A DNA stretch of 64,000 bases, from the NCBI RefSeq assembly GCF_022843985.1, contig NZ_JALHMP010000007.1, positions 1 to 64,000 of the forward strand. Direction: 5' to 3'. This DNA comes from Phreatobacter sp. GTDB taxonomy: Bacteria > Pseudomonadota > Alphaproteobacteria > Rhizobiales > Phreatobacteraceae. A model generated the notes under the pieces. It was not told the origin of the DNA, made no database searches, and saw nothing but the letters and a program-made list of their open reading frames with translations. The position numbers and the translations under genes were made by a program. The number at the start of each line of letters is the position of its first letter. The stretch's first letter is position 1. Shown one piece after another: positions 50,432 through 60,546 of this stretch.

Positions 50432-51892
50432 ATGACCTTCGGAATTCTCGCCTTCGGTGCCTATATCCCGCGCCTGCGCCTGCAGCGCAAAGCCATCGCC
50501 GATGCCCATGGCTGGTTCAACGCCGCCCTCAAGGGCCAGGGGAAGGGCGAGCGCGCCATCGCCAACTGGGACGAGGACGCCGTCACCATGGCGGTGGAGG
50601 CGGCGCGCGACTGTCTCACGGGACAGGACGCGAGCCGCGTCGAGGCCGTGCAGATGGCCTCGACCACCTTCCCCTTCCTCGACCGGCTGAATTCCGGCGT
50701 CGTGGCCGAGGCCCTCAATCTCGGCCAGGACCTCGCGACCGCCGATGCCGGCCAGACCCAGCGCGCCGCGACCTCGGTGCTGATGACGGCGCTGCGTGGC
50801 GGACCCGCGACCCTGGTCCTGGCCAGCGACAAGCGACCGGTCAAGGCGGCGAGCCCGCTGGAGATGACCGCCGGCGACGGCGCCGCGGCGCTTCTGGTCG
50901 GCGCGGGCCGGCCGGTCGCGACGCTCCTTGCGTCAGCCACCCGCACCGCCGATTTCGTCGACCATTACCGCACGCCGGAATCGGAATTCGACTACCAGTG
51001 GGAGGAGCGCTGGATCCGCGATGCCGGCTACATGCCGCTGGTGCCGCCGGTGGTGAAGGCCTGCCTCGCCAAGGCCGGCCTCGGCCCGGAAGCGGTGACG
51101 CGCTTCTGCATGCCGGCCGTGCTCGCGAAGGTCGCCAACTCCGTTGCCAAGGCTGCCGGCATCCCGGATGCGGCGGTGGCCGACAATCTCCACGCTGTCT
51201 GCGGCGAGACGGGCGCCGCCCATCCCCTGGTCATGCTGGTGGCGGCGCTGGAGGAGGCCAAGCCCGGCGAGACGATCATGGTCGTCGGCTTCGGCCAGGG
51301 CGCCGACGTCCTGCTGTTCGAAGTCACCGACGCCATCGCCGACCTTCCCGCACGGCTTGGCGTGAAGGGCCATCTCGCCCGCCGCAAGGAGGAGGCGAAC
51401 TATTCGAAATTCCTCGCCTTCAACGACACGATCGCGATGGAGCGCGGCATGCGCGCCGAGGCCGACAAGCAGACCGCGCTCTCGGCCCTGTGGCGCAACC
51501 GGGCGACAGTGACCGCCTTCGTCGGCGGCAGATGCACCCAGTGCGGCACGCTGCAGTTCCCGAAGACGCGGGTCTGCGTCAATCCCAACTGTACCGCCAT
51601 TGACACCCAGGTGCCGGAGCCCTTCGCGGCCAAGACCGGCACGATCAACTCCTACACTGCCGACCGCCTGACCTATTCGCCCGATCCGCCGGCCTGCTAC
51701 GGCATGATCCAGTTCGAGGAGGGCGGACGCTGGATGATGGACTTCACCGATGTGGACGAGAAGGATCTCGCCGTCGGCCAGCCCATGCGGATGATGTTCC
51801 GCGTCAAGGACATGGACAGCCAGCGCGGCTTCCGCCGCTATTTCTGGAAGGCGGCGCCGGCCGCCGTGACCGAAACCTCTGGGAGGGCCTGA
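50432..51892 (+). CDS. Fusion of thiolase-fold (HMG-CoA synthase-like) and DUF35 OB-fold domains
   Basis: The 486-residue protein starts with a ketosynthase III/HMG-CoA-synthase-like thiolase fold (about 1-300). The position that carries the catalytic Cys in that family reads ATADAGQTQRAA (102-113), with no Cys, so it probably does not catalyse condensation itself. A C-terminal zinc ribbon and OB-fold of the DUF35 type follow: Cys368, Cys371, Cys382 and Cys387, then GTINSYTADRLTYSP. In archaea, separate DUF35, thiolase and HMG-CoA synthase proteins form one complex, and DUF35-thiolase pairs act in steroid degradation. The thiolase gene follows 4 bases later, so it is likely the partner. Confidence 0.85.
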   Translation: MTFGILAFGAYIPRLRLQRKAIADAHGWFNAALKGQGKGERAIANWDEDAVTMAVEAARDCLTGQDASRVEAVQMASTTFPFLDRLNSGVVAEALNLGQDLATADAGQTQRAATSVLMTALRGGPATLVLASDKRPVKAASPLEMTAGDGAAALLVGAGRPVATLLASATRTADFVDHYRTPESEFDYQWEERWIRDAGYMPLVPPVVKACLAKAGLGPEAVTRFCMPAVLAKVANSVAKAAGIPDAAVADNLHAVCGETGAAHPLVMLVAALEEAKPGETIMVVGFGQGADVLLFEVTDAIADLPARLGVKGHLARRKEEANYSKFLAFNDTIAMERGMRAEADKQTALSALWRNRATVTAFVGGRCTQCGTLQFPKTRVCVNPNCTAIDTQVPEPFAAKTGTINSYTADRLTYSPDPPACYGMIQFEEGGRWMMDFTDVDEKDLAVGQPMRMMFRVKDMDSQRGFRRYFWKAAPAAVTETSGRA

Positions 51893-51895
51893 GCC

Positions 51896-53101
51896 ATGGC
51901 CAAGGGCATTCGCGACAAGGTCGCCATTCTCGGCATGGGCTGCTCGAAATTCGGCGAGCGCTGGGACATGAACGCCGAGGACCTGATGGTCGAGGCCTAT
52001 GTCGAGGCCCTCGGCGATGCCGGCATCGAGACCAAGCAGATCGACGCCGCCTGGCTCGGCACCGCCATCGAGGAGCAGCATGTCGGCAAGTCGGCCGTGC
52101 CGCTCGCGGTGGCGCTGCGCCTGCCCTATATCCCGGTGACCCGGGTGGAGAATTTCTGCGCCACCGGCACCGAGGCCTTCCGCGGCGCGGTCTATGCGGT
52201 CGCCTCGGGGGCCGCCGATATCGCACTGGCCCTCGGCGTCGAGAAGCTCAAGGACACCGGCTATGGCGGTCTGCCCCAGCGCGGCCGCGGCACCCTGCCG
52301 AACATGACCTGGCCCAACGCCTCGGCCCCGGGCTATTTCGCCCAGCTCGCCGCCGCCTACCGGGCCAAGCACGGCTCGGCGCCGGAGGACCTGAAGCGCG
52401 CCATGGCCCATGTCTCGGTCAAGAGCCACGACAATGGCGGCCGCAACGCCAAGGCGCACCTGCGGAACAAGATCACCATCGACACGGTGCTGAATTCGCC
52501 GATGATCGCCGAACCGCTGGGGCTCTACGATTGCTGCGGCGTGTCGGACGGGGCGGCCTGTGCCATCGTGACGACGCCGGAGATCGCCCGCAGCCTCGGC
52601 AAGAGGGACCTCGTCTCGGTCAAGGCGTTGCAGGTCTCGGTGTCAAACGGCACGGAGGCCCAGCACAATTCCTGGGACGGCAGTTATTTCGCCACCACCC
52701 GCATCGCCGCCACACGCGCCTATCAGGAGGCGGGCATCGCGAAGCCGCGCGAGGAGATCAGCCTGATCGAGGTGCATGACTGCTTCTCGGTGACCGAGCT
52801 CGTCACCATGGAGGACCTGCACATCTCTGCCGAAGGCCGGGCGATCCACGACATCCTCGACGGCTTCTATGATGCCGACGGTACCATCCCCTGCCAGATC
52901 GACGGCGGCCTCAAGTGCTTCGGCCATCCAATCGGCGCCTCGGGCCTCAGGATGATCTACGAGATGTATCTGCAGATGCAGGGCCGCGCCGGCGAGCGCC
53001 AGCGCAAGGACATGCCGCGGCTGGGCCTGACCCACAATCTCGGCGGCTTCCCGCACCAGAACGTCTGCTCGATCTCGATCGTGGGACGCTACGAGGGGTA
53101 G
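51896..53101 (+). CDS. Thiolase (acetyl-CoA acetyltransferase), SCP-2-type
   Basis: The 401-residue protein has the thiolase nucleophile Cys88 in VENFCATGTEA, the histidine region IEVHDCFSVTELV and the C-terminal GGLKCFGHPIGASG. The HDCFS and ENFCATG pattern is that of the SCP-2/non-specific lipid-transfer thiolase group. It would cleave 3-ketoacyl-CoA with CoA, or act as a retro-aldolase-like partner of the DUF35 protein, as some relatives do. It starts ATG 51896, with GGGAGG 10 bases upstream, directly after the fusion gene. It ends the predicted operon. Confidence 0.92.
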   Translation: MAKGIRDKVAILGMGCSKFGERWDMNAEDLMVEAYVEALGDAGIETKQIDAAWLGTAIEEQHVGKSAVPLAVALRLPYIPVTRVENFCATGTEAFRGAVYAVASGAADIALALGVEKLKDTGYGGLPQRGRGTLPNMTWPNASAPGYFAQLAAAYRAKHGSAPEDLKRAMAHVSVKSHDNGGRNAKAHLRNKITIDTVLNSPMIAEPLGLYDCCGVSDGAACAIVTTPEIARSLGKRDLVSVKALQVSVSNGTEAQHNSWDGSYFATTRIAATRAYQEAGIAKPREEISLIEVHDCFSVTELVTMEDLHISAEGRAIHDILDGFYDADGTIPCQIDGGLKCFGHPIGASGLRMIYEMYLQMQGRAGERQRKDMPRLGLTHNLGGFPHQNVCSISIVGRYEG

Positions 53102-53118
53102 GCGCGTCGGTTCGAACA

Positions 53119-53267
53119 GGCCCCACCCGCACCCTCCCCGCGCTGCGCGCGGAGAGGGGGACTTCGACGTCCCGCCCGTACCGAGAGGGCGGGGCCAGGC
53201 CCAGCCGGCGCCGCGTTTCCGCGACGCGGTAGCCCCCCTCCCCTTGAGGGGGAGGGTCAGGGTGGGG
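53119..53267. repeat. Palindromic intergenic repeat element
   Basis: The ends are near-perfect inverted copies: GGCCCCACCCGCACCCTCCCC (53119-53139) against the complement of 53247-53267. Inside are two hairpin-forming blocks (CCCGCGC-TGC-GCGCGG on the left and CCCTCCCC-TTG-AGGGGGAGGG on the right). Such CCCTCCCC-rich palindromes are common dispersed elements in Hyphomicrobiales. The 149-base unit fills most of the gap between the thiolase gene and hutU, two convergent genes, and might also act as a transcription barrier. No transposase or target duplication is seen. Confidence 0.7.
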
Positions 53268-53289
53268 CCATCTCTTCAGCGCCCTCGCC

Positions 53290-54963
53290 TCACACCCCGA
53301 TCCCCAGCGCCGGCAGCTTCAATCCCTTCTCCCGAGCGCAATCCACCGCGATGTCGTAGCCGGCATCGGCATGGCGCATGACGCCGGTGCCGGGATCGTT
53401 CCACAGCACCCGGCCGAGGCGCGCGGCCGCCTCGGGCGTGCCGTCGGCAACGATGACGACGCCGGAATGTTGCGAATAGCCCATGCCGACGCCGCCGCCA
53501 TGGTGCAGCGACACCCAGGTGGCACCCGAGGCGGTGTTGAGCAGCGCGTTCAGCAGCGGCCAGTCCGACACGGCATCGGACCCGTCCTTCATCGCCTCGG
53601 TCTCGCGGTTGGGCGAGGCGACGGAGCCGGAATCGAGATGGTCACGGCCGATGACGATGGGCCCTATCTCCCCCCTCGCCACCATCTCGTTGAAGGCGAG
53701 CCCGAGGCGGTGGCGGTCGCCGAGGCCGACCCAGCAGATGCGGGCCGGCAGGCCCTGGAACTGGATGCGCTCCTTTGCCATGTCGAGCCAGTTGTGGAGG
53801 TGCGGATCGTTCGGGACCAGCGCCTTCACCTTCGCGTCGGTCTTCGCAATGTCCTCGGGGTCGCCGGTCAACGAGGCCCAGCGGAACGGGCCGATGCCAC
53901 GGCAGAACAGCGGGCGGATATAGGCCGGCACGAAGCCGGGGAAGTCGAAGGCATCAGTGACGCCCATGTCCTTCGCCATCTGGCGGATGTTGTTGCCGTA
54001 GTCGAGCGTCGGCACGCCCATGCGGTGGAAGTCGAGCATGGCCTTCACGTGGGTCGCCATGGACTGCTTGGCGGCGACCTCCACCGCTTTCGGATCGCGC
54101 TCCCGCGCCTCCTCCCACCGGGCGAGGCTCCAGCCGGCCGGCAGGTAGCCGTTCAGCGGGTCATGGGCCGAGGTCTGGTCGGTCACGACATCAGGGCGGA
54201 TGCCGCGGGCGACCATCTCGGGGAAGATCTCGGCGGCATTGCCGAGGAGGCCGACCGAGATCGGCTTGCCCGCCTTGTGGGAACGGTCGACGATCTCCAG
54301 CGCCTCGTCGATGGTCCGCGCCTCGGCGTCGAGATAGCGCGTCTTCAGCCGCATTTCGATACGGCTCGGCTGGCACTCCACCGCGATCATCGAGGCGCCC
54401 GCCATGGTGGCGGCGAGCGGCTGGGCGCCACCCATGCCGCCGAGGCCGCCGGTGAGGATCCACCTGCCCTTCAGGGACCCACCGAAGTGCCGGCGGGCGA
54501 CCTCGGCGAAGGTCTCGTAGGTGCCCTGAACGATGCCCTGGCTGCCGATATAGATCCAGGACCCGGCCGTCATCTGGCCGTACATCATCAGCCCGAGCTT
54601 ATCGAGGTGGTGGAAATGGTCCCAGGTTGCCCAGCCCGGGACGAGGTTGGAATTGGCGAGGAGGACGCGCGGGGCATCCACGTGGGTGCGGAAGATGCCG
54701 ACGGGCTTGCCGGACTGGATGAGCAGGGTCTCGTCGGGCTCAAGCGAGCGCAGCGAGGCGACGATCCGGTCGAAGCTCTCCCAGTCGCGCGCGGCGCGGC
54801 CGATGCCGCCATAGACGACCAGCTCGTTGGGACGCTCGGCGACCTCGGGGTCGAGATTGTTCATCAGCATGCGGAGCGCCGCCTCGGCACCCCAGGTCTT
54901 GGTCGACATGTCCAGGCCGCGCGGTGCCCGGATGAGACGCGAATTGTCGAGACGGGTCGTCAT
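53290..54963 (-). CDS. hutU: Urocanate hydratase
   Basis: The 557-residue protein matches HutU over its length. Key blocks are [45 protein letters not shown] (NAD+ site), [13 protein letters not shown], and [16 protein letters not shown]. It converts urocanate to 4-imidazolone-5-propionate using tightly bound NAD+ as an electrophile. The gene overlaps hutG by 4 bases (54960-54963). It is the last gene in hutI-hutH-hutG-hutU. Confidence 0.97.
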   Translation of the reverse strand: MTTRLDNSRLIRAPRGLDMSTKTWGAEAALRMLMNNLDPEVAERPNELVVYGGIGRAARDWESFDRIVASLRSLEPDETLLIQSGKPVGIFRTHVDAPRVLLANSNLVPGWATWDHFHHLDKLGLMMYGQMTAGSWIYIGSQGIVQGTYETFAEVARRHFGGSLKGRWILTGGLGGMGGAQPLAATMAGASMIAVECQPSRIEMRLKTRYLDAEARTIDEALEIVDRSHKAGKPISVGLLGNAAEIFPEMVARGIRPDVVTDQTSAHDPLNGYLPAGWSLARWEEARERDPKAVEVAAKQSMATHVKAMLDFHRMGVPTLDYGNNIRQMAKDMGVTDAFDFPGFVPAYIRPLFCRGIGPFRWASLTGDPEDIAKTDAKVKALVPNDPHLHNWLDMAKERIQFQGLPARICWVGLGDRHRLGLAFNEMVARGEIGPIVIGRDHLDSGSVASPNRETEAMKDGSDAVSDWPLLNALLNTASGATWVSLHHGGGVGMGYSQHSGVVIVADGTPEAAARLGRVLWNDPGTGVMRHADAGYDIAVDCAREKGLKLPALGIGV

Positions 54964-55766
54964 GGGCGGGCCTCCAGATGGGCAGCAGCGGCGAGGATCG
55001 CGGCGACGATCCGGTCGAGGACGGCTTCCGTCTTCGCCGCGACGGTCTCCTCATAGGTCCAGGGTGGCGCCTCCAGCATGTAAGCGGATTGCGCCAGCTC
55101 CATCTGCACGGCGTGGACGCGCCGTTCCGGGGCGCCGTAGTGGCGGGTGATCCAGCCGCCCTTGAAGCGGCCATCGGCGACGAAGGTCCGGCCGGAGGCC
55201 TCGGCCGCACGGATGGCGGCGTCGCGCAGCGCGGGGGCGCAGGAGGCGCCGCCATTGGTGCCGATGTTGAAGACCGGCAGCGTGCCGGGGAAGAGATTCG
55301 GCACCACCGAGCGGATGGAGTGGCAGTCGTAGAGCACACAATAGCCGTGGCGGATGCGCGTCGTCTCGATGGCGGCGGCCATGGCGGCATGGAAGGGCGC
55401 GAAATAGAGCCGCCTGCGGCGGTCGATCTCCGCCGCGTCGGGGTCGCGGCCCTCGCGATAGATGGGCTCGGCGTCGAAGGTCGTGGTGGGGCAGAGCGTC
55501 GTGGTGTTCTGCCCCGGATAGAGCGAGACGCCGGAAGGGTCGCGGTTCACGTCGATGACGAAGCGCGATATCTCCTGGCGGATGACGGTGGCACCGGTGC
55601 GTGCGGCGATGCCGGCATAGAGCCGGTCGAGCCACCAGTCGGTATCCGGAACCGACCGGCCGCAGTCGTTCAGCGCCACCGAGACCTCCGGCGGGATCAT
55701 GGTCCCGACATGGGGCTGACCGAGAACGAGCGGGCCATCGCCCGGAATGACGGTGACGGGGGTCAT
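54960..55766 (-). CDS. hutG: N-formylglutamate deformylase
   Basis: The 268-residue protein has the N-formylglutamate amidohydrolase pattern: [33 protein letters not shown], and [21 protein letters not shown]. It removes formate from N-formyl-L-glutamate, the last step of the histidine pathway through formylglutamate. It overlaps hutH (stop 55763) and hutU by 4 bases on either side, so all are coupled. HutF upstream supplies its substrate. Confidence 0.95.
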   Translation of the reverse strand: MTPVTVIPGDGPLVLGQPHVGTMIPPEVSVALNDCGRSVPDTDWWLDRLYAGIAARTGATVIRQEISRFVIDVNRDPSGVSLYPGQNTTTLCPTTTFDAEPIYREGRDPDAAEIDRRRRLYFAPFHAAMAAAIETTRIRHGYCVLYDCHSIRSVVPNLFPGTLPVFNIGTNGGASCAPALRDAAIRAAEASGRTFVADGRFKGGWITRHYGAPERRVHAVQMELAQSAYMLEAPPWTYEETVAAKTEAVLDRIVAAILAAAAHLEARP

Positions 55767-57301
55767 GCCCTATCTCCGAACAGGCGCTCGACAACATGCC
55801 CGAAGGGGGTTGTCAGCCCGCCGGTGGCGACGAGGCGGGCGGCGCGCTCCATCTCGGCCGAGAGTGGCCGGTCGCCGTCGAGGACCGGCGCCACGGCGCG
55901 GATGGCCGCATGGGCCTTCTTCAGCAGGGGGCTGGTGGTCAGCGGCGCCCGCATGTCGATCCCCTGGGCGGCCATCAGCGCCTCGATGCCGATGATGCGG
56001 CAGAGGTTCTCGGCCATGGGTCCGAGGCGGCGGGCGCCGTGGGTCGCCATGGAGACGTGGTCTTCCTGGTTCGCCGAGGTGGGGATCGTGTCGGTGACGG
56101 CGGGCGCCGCCTTCTGGCGGTTTTCCGAGGCCAGCGCCGCGCTCGCAACCTCGGCGATCATGAAGCCGGAATTGAGCCCGGGCTCGCGGACGAGGAAGGC
56201 CGGCAGGCCGGACAGGACCGGGTCGACCAGCATGGCGCAGCGGCGCTGGGCGAGATTGCCGACCTCGCAGACGGCAAGCGCCAGCATGTCGGCGGCGAAG
56301 GCCACCGGCTCGGCGTGGAAATTGCCGCCCGACAGCACATCGCCATCGTCGGCCATCACCAGGGGATTGTCGGTGACGCCATTGGCCTCGTGGACGAGCA
56401 TGGCCTGCGCCGAGCGGATGACATCGAGGGCGGCGCCCATGACCTGCGGCTGGCAGCGGATCGAATAGGGGTCCTGGACGCGCGGATCATCGGCCAGATG
56501 CGAGCGGCGGATGATGCTGCCCTCCATCAGGGCGCGCAGCACGGCGGCGACCGCCATCTGGCCGGGCTGGCCGCGCAGCGTGTGGATGCGCGCGTCGAAG
56601 GGCGTGTCCGAGCCGGCAATGGCGTCGGTGGAAAGCGCCCCCGTGACGAGGGCGGCGGCGAAGGCGTTCTCGATGAGGAAGAGGCCGTGCAGCGCCAGGG
56701 CGGTGGAGACCTGGGTGCCGTTGAGGAGGGCGAGGCCTTCCTTGGGGCCGAGGACGACGGCGGACAGGCCAGCCTTGGCCAGCGCCTCGCCAGCGGACAT
56801 GCGCGTGCCGCGCCAGACCGCCTCGCCCTCGCCGATCAGCACGGCCGCCATATGGGCGAGCGGCGCGAGGTCGCCGGAGGCACCGACCGACCCCTGGGCC
56901 GGGATGACCGGCAGCACGCCCTCGCGCAGCATCGCCACCAGCAACGCGACGGTGGCCGGCTGCACGCCGGAGGCACCATGGGCGAGGCTCGCCGCCTTCA
57001 GCGCCAGAACCAGCCGGACGATCGGTTCTTCCAGCGGCTCGCCCATGCCGGCCTGGTGCGAGCGGACGATGTTGACCTGCAGCTGCGCCAGTTTTTCCGC
57101 CGGAATCCGGACGCTGGCGAGCTTGCCGAAGCCGGTATTGACGCCATAGACGGCATCGTTGCCGCGCGCCTTGGCGAGGAGCAGGGCGTGGCCTTGGGCG
57201 ATGGCGCCCTGCGTCGCGGGGTCGAGGCCCGGCGTGGCACCGGCGGCAATCTGACGCCAAAAGCCGAGGGAATTCCCCCCGGCGCGGATGAAAGCGGTCA
57301 T
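55763..57301 (-). CDS. hutH: Histidine ammonia-lyase
   Basis: The 512-residue protein has the MIO-forming Ala141-Ser142-Gly143 in [14 protein letters not shown], with VNTGFGKLA before it and [13 protein letters not shown] near the end. It deaminates L-histidine to urocanate and ammonia using the self-made methylidene-imidazolone group. I chose ATG 57301, which overlaps the hutI stop by one base; the longer frame to 57379 runs into hutI. The N-terminus, [15 protein letters not shown], is somewhat short of the typical HutH start but colinear. Confidence 0.95.
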   Translation of the reverse strand: MTAFIRAGGNSLGFWRQIAAGATPGLDPATQGAIAQGHALLLAKARGNDAVYGVNTGFGKLASVRIPAEKLAQLQVNIVRSHQAGMGEPLEEPIVRLVLALKAASLAHGASGVQPATVALLVAMLREGVLPVIPAQGSVGASGDLAPLAHMAAVLIGEGEAVWRGTRMSAGEALAKAGLSAVVLGPKEGLALLNGTQVSTALALHGLFLIENAFAAALVTGALSTDAIAGSDTPFDARIHTLRGQPGQMAVAAVLRALMEGSIIRRSHLADDPRVQDPYSIRCQPQVMGAALDVIRSAQAMLVHEANGVTDNPLVMADDGDVLSGGNFHAEPVAFAADMLALAVCEVGNLAQRRCAMLVDPVLSGLPAFLVREPGLNSGFMIAEVASAALASENRQKAAPAVTDTIPTSANQEDHVSMATHGARRLGPMAENLCRIIGIEALMAAQGIDMRAPLTTSPLLKKAHAAIRAVAPVLDGDRPLSAEMERAARLVATGGLTTPFGHVVERLFGDRA

Positions 57302-58506
57302 CAGGCGCCTCTGTAACGGGCGAAGAGCGGATTGAAACCGATCCGGTAGACCAGTTCGGCGAGGCGCTCCACCGACCACAGGCAGAGATCGGCGCGCCGA
57401 CCGGGTTCCAGAACCCCGATATCATCGCGCCCGAGCGCCTTCGCCGCGTTGCGGGTGAAGCCGAGGAGGCATTCCGCCACGGTCATGCGGAACAGGGTCG
57501 CGCCCATGTTCATGGTCAGGAGCGGCGAGGTCAGCGGCGCGGAGCCGGGATTGCAGTCGGTGGCGAGCGCCATCATCGTGCCGTGGCGGCGGAAGGCTTC
57601 CACGGGCGGCACGCGGGTCTCGCGGATGAAGTAGAAGGCGCCCGGCAGCAGCACGGCCACCGTGCCGGCCTTGGCCATGGAGGCGGCCCCCTCCTCGTCG
57701 GTATATTCGAGATGGTCCGCCGAGAGCGCGCCATGATCGGCGGCAAGCTTCGCCCCGTGCAGGTTGGAGAGCTGGTCGGCATGGAGCTTCACCGGCAGGC
57801 CGTGCTTCTCGGCGGCGGCGAAGACCCGCGCCGTCTCTTCGCGAGAGAAGGCGATGCCCTCGCAGAAGGCGTCCACCGCGTCGGCGAGCCCGTGATGGGC
57901 GATGGCGGGGATCATCTCGTGGCAGACGAGGTCGAGGTAAGACCCCTTGTCGCCGTTCGCCTCGGGGGGCAGGGCGTGCGCGCCGAGGAAGGTGGTGACA
58001 ATGCCGACGTCGCGCTTCTCGGCGAGGGACCGGGCGACCCGGAGCTGCTTCTCCTCGGTCTCGAGGTCGAGGCCATAGCCGGACTTGATCTCGGCGGTCG
58101 TCACACCCTCGGCGATGAGCGCATCGAGGCGCGGCAGGCTCTCGTCGGTGAGATCGCGGGGTTTCGCCGCGCGGGTCGCTTTCACCGTGGAAACGATGCC
58201 GCCGCCGGAGCGGGCGATCTCCTCGTAGCTGGCGCCCTGCAGCCGCAGCTCGAATTCATGGGCGCGGCTGCCGGCATAGACGAGATGCGTGTGGCAATCG
58301 ATGAGGCCCGGGGTCATCCAGCGGCCCTCGCAGCGAATCGTCTCCTGCGGATCGAGCCGCGGCGCATCGGCGCGGGGGCCGACATAGACGATGCGGCCGC
58401 TGACGGTGGCGAGGATCCCGTCCTCGATCAGGCCGAGGCCCTGGTCCGCGCCGGTTCCGGCCATCGTGGCCAGCCGCGCGTCGCGATAGAGACGATCAAC
58501 GCGCAT
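57301..58506 (-). CDS. hutI: Imidazolonepropionase
   Basis: The 401-residue amidohydrolase has the metal motif [10 protein letters not shown], then [31 protein letters not shown], and the ending [10 protein letters not shown]. It hydrolyses 4-imidazolone-5-propionate to N-formimidoyl-L-glutamate. It is the first gene of the minus-strand hut operon, 58 bases from the divergent hutF. Confidence 0.96.
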   Translation of the reverse strand: MRVDRLYRDARLATMAGTGADQGLGLIEDGILATVSGRIVYVGPRADAPRLDPQETIRCEGRWMTPGLIDCHTHLVYAGSRAHEFELRLQGASYEEIARSGGGIVSTVKATRAAKPRDLTDESLPRLDALIAEGVTTAEIKSGYGLDLETEEKQLRVARSLAEKRDVGIVTTFLGAHALPPEANGDKGSYLDLVCHEMIPAIAHHGLADAVDAFCEGIAFSREETARVFAAAEKHGLPVKLHADQLSNLHGAKLAADHGALSADHLEYTDEEGAASMAKAGTVAVLLPGAFYFIRETRVPPVEAFRRHGTMMALATDCNPGSAPLTSPLLTMNMGATLFRMTVAECLLGFTRNAAKALGRDDIGVLEPGRRADLCLWSVERLAELVYRIGFNPLFARYRGA

Positions 58507-58564
58507 GGGATTCTCTCGGCACGTCGTATTCCCCGCCCAACAATGCTAGGCGAAAAACCGTAGC

Positions 58565-59938
58565 ATGGAGATGGCGATGGACAAGCTCCATCTGGACAGG
58601 GCGCTGACCCCGACGGGCTGGCGCGACAACGTGACCGTGGCGGTCGGGCCCGATGGACGCATCGCCGCGATCATCGAAGGGCCCGCCGCTGCAGGCGCGG
58701 CGCGGCTTACCGGCATCGTCCTGCCAGGCCTGCCGAATCTCCATTCCCATGCCTTCCAGCGCGGCATGGCGGGACTGACCGAAGTGGCCGGCACGGGCGA
58801 GGATTCGTTCTGGACCTGGCGCGACTGGATGTATCGATTCGCCCTGGCGCTGGAGCCGGAAGACGTCGAGGCGATCGCGGCACTCGCCTATGTCGAGATG
58901 CTGGAGGCGGGATTCACGACGGTCGGCGAGTTTCACTACCTGCATCATGGCCGCGATGGGCAGCCTTATGCCGATCCGGCCGAACTCGGGCGGCGCTGCA
59001 TCGCGGCTGCGGAAGCGACCGGCCTGGCCATTACGTTGCTGCCGGTCTTCTACGCCCATTCCGGCTTCGGCGGCCTGCCGCCGGGCGAGGGGCAGCGGCG
59101 CTTCATCTGCGACCGCGACCTCTTTGCCCGCGTGGCTGAAGGCGGCCGGTCGGCCGCGCGCGCCTATGCCCGCGGCCATTTCGGCATCGCGCCGCACTCG
59201 CTCAGGGCGGTAACGCGGGACGAACTGACGGCCCTGGCGGATGCCTTCCCGGAAGGTCCCCTCCACATCCACGTCTCCGAACAGGTCAGGGAAGTCGAGG
59301 ACTGCCTCGCCGCGCATGGGACGCGCCCCATCGCGCTGCTCGCCGACACGGTCGCGCTGTCGGAGCGCTGGTGCCTGATCCACGCCACCCATGCCGACGC
59401 GGCCGAGCGGCGGATCATGGCGGAAGCGGGCGCCGTGGTCGGACTCTGCCCGGTCACCGAGGCCAATCTCGGCGACGGCCTGTTCGGCGGGGTTGATTTC
59501 CGCGGGCGCGGCGGCCGGTTCGGCGTCGGCACGGATTCCAACGTGGCGATATCCGCCGCCGGCGAACTGGCGATGCTGGATTATGCCCAGCGCTTCGCCA
59601 CCCAGCGGCGCACGGCGATGGCGGATCGTGGCCGCTCCACCGGCCGGACGCTCATCGGCGACTGCCTCGCCGGAGGCGCGCAGGCGCTGGGGCTTGGCGC
59701 TGCGGGGATCACGGTCGGCGCGCCGGCTGACTTTGTCGTGCTTGATGGCAACCACATGGCCTTCGCGGGCCGCGAGGGGGATGCGGTGCTGGATTCCTGG
59801 ATCTTCGGGCCCTCGGCCGGCGCCGTCCGCGAGGTCTGGATCTCGGGCCGGCGGGTGGTGGATGGCGGCCGGCACGTGGCGCGCTCCTCCGTCGAGGCGC
59901 GGGCGCGGGCGGTGCTCGAACGAGTCATCGCGGGCTGA
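58565..59938 (+). CDS. hutF: Formimidoylglutamate deiminase
   Basis: The 457-residue amidohydrolase has the pattern GLPNLHSHAFQRGMAGL, GEFHYLHHG, PHSLRAV, LHIHVSEQ, and GVGTDSNVAIS, all typical of HutF. It converts N-formimidoyl-glutamate to N-formyl-glutamate and ammonia, feeding HutG. The start is ATG 58565; a second ATG (58577, MDKLHLDRAL) is possible. It is divergent from hutI. No hutC repressor lies next to it in this window. Confidence 0.95.
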   Translation: MEMAMDKLHLDRALTPTGWRDNVTVAVGPDGRIAAIIEGPAAAGAARLTGIVLPGLPNLHSHAFQRGMAGLTEVAGTGEDSFWTWRDWMYRFALALEPEDVEAIAALAYVEMLEAGFTTVGEFHYLHHGRDGQPYADPAELGRRCIAAAEATGLAITLLPVFYAHSGFGGLPPGEGQRRFICDRDLFARVAEGGRSAARAYARGHFGIAPHSLRAVTRDELTALADAFPEGPLHIHVSEQVREVEDCLAAHGTRPIALLADTVALSERWCLIHATHADAAERRIMAEAGAVVGLCPVTEANLGDGLFGGVDFRGRGGRFGVGTDSNVAISAAGELAMLDYAQRFATQRRTAMADRGRSTGRTLIGDCLAGGAQALGLGAAGITVGAPADFVVLDGNHMAFAGREGDAVLDSWIFGPSAGAVREVWISGRRVVDGGRHVARSSVEARARAVLERVIAG

Positions 59939-59986
59939 GCGGCCCGGGCGTGACGGAACGCGAGACTTCGGAAGTGCGGCCTACCC

Positions 59987-60493
59987 TTAGGGCAGCAGGT
60001 CCTTCAGCCGCAGCAGCGCAATGCGCTCGATCTGGCGGAGCGCCTCGGCGAACTCGGCGGCCGGATCGTTCCGCAACCGGGCGATGAACGCGTCCCGGAT
60101 CTCGTCCTTGCTGCGACCCTTCACCGCCAGGATGAAGGGAAAGCCGAAGCGCGCCTGATAGGCCTCGTTCAGCCGCATGAACTCGGCCCTCTCGGCATCG
60201 GTCAGCCGGTCGAGCCCCGCCGAGGCCTGTTCGCCGGTCGATTCGGCGGTGAGACGACCGGCCGCCGCGAGCTTGCCGGCGAGATCGGGATGGGCGCGGA
60301 TGAGGGCGAGCTTCGCCGGGTCGGCGGCCGCACGCATCACCGCGACCATCGCGGCATGGAGGCCTTCGGCGGTGTCCTCGGTCGCCCCGAGGCCGCGGTC
60401 GAAAGCCCCCTCGGCGATCCAGGGCGAATGTTCCCAGACGGCGGCGAAGCGGGCAAGGAAGGCGGCGCGGTCGAGACGGGACGGCAGGGACAT
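59987..60493 (-). CDS. uraD: 2-oxo-4-hydroxy-4-carboxy-5-ureidoimidazoline decarboxylase
   Basis: The 168-residue protein matches OHCU decarboxylase: FAAVWEHSPWIAE near the start, LIRAHPDLAGK with the catalytic His, FGFPFILAVKGRSKDEI, and RLRNDPAAEFAEALRQIERIA. It makes (S)-allantoin from OHCU in uric acid breakdown. I chose ATG 60493 with GGAG upstream. No other purine catabolism gene (such as uraH or puuE) is in the window; the neighbours are hutF and an SH3 protein. It is convergent with hutF. Confidence 0.93.
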   Translation of the reverse strand: MSLPSRLDRAAFLARFAAVWEHSPWIAEGAFDRGLGATEDTAEGLHAAMVAVMRAAADPAKLALIRAHPDLAGKLAAAGRLTAESTGEQASAGLDRLTDAERAEFMRLNEAYQARFGFPFILAVKGRSKDEIRDAFIARLRNDPAAEFAEALRQIERIALLRLKDLLP

Positions 60494-60546
60494 CGGCGCT
60501 CCGGCGGCGGGTGAGGGCCGGACCCTAGCGAGGGCGGCGCGCCGCG

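Noticed and set aside
53371-55056. Long plus-strand ORF of 561 codons opposite hutU
   Set aside because: Shadow of a textbook hutU; no motif of its own.
55796-57316. Long plus-strand ORF of 506 codons opposite hutH
   Set aside because: Shadow of hutH with no recognisable domain.
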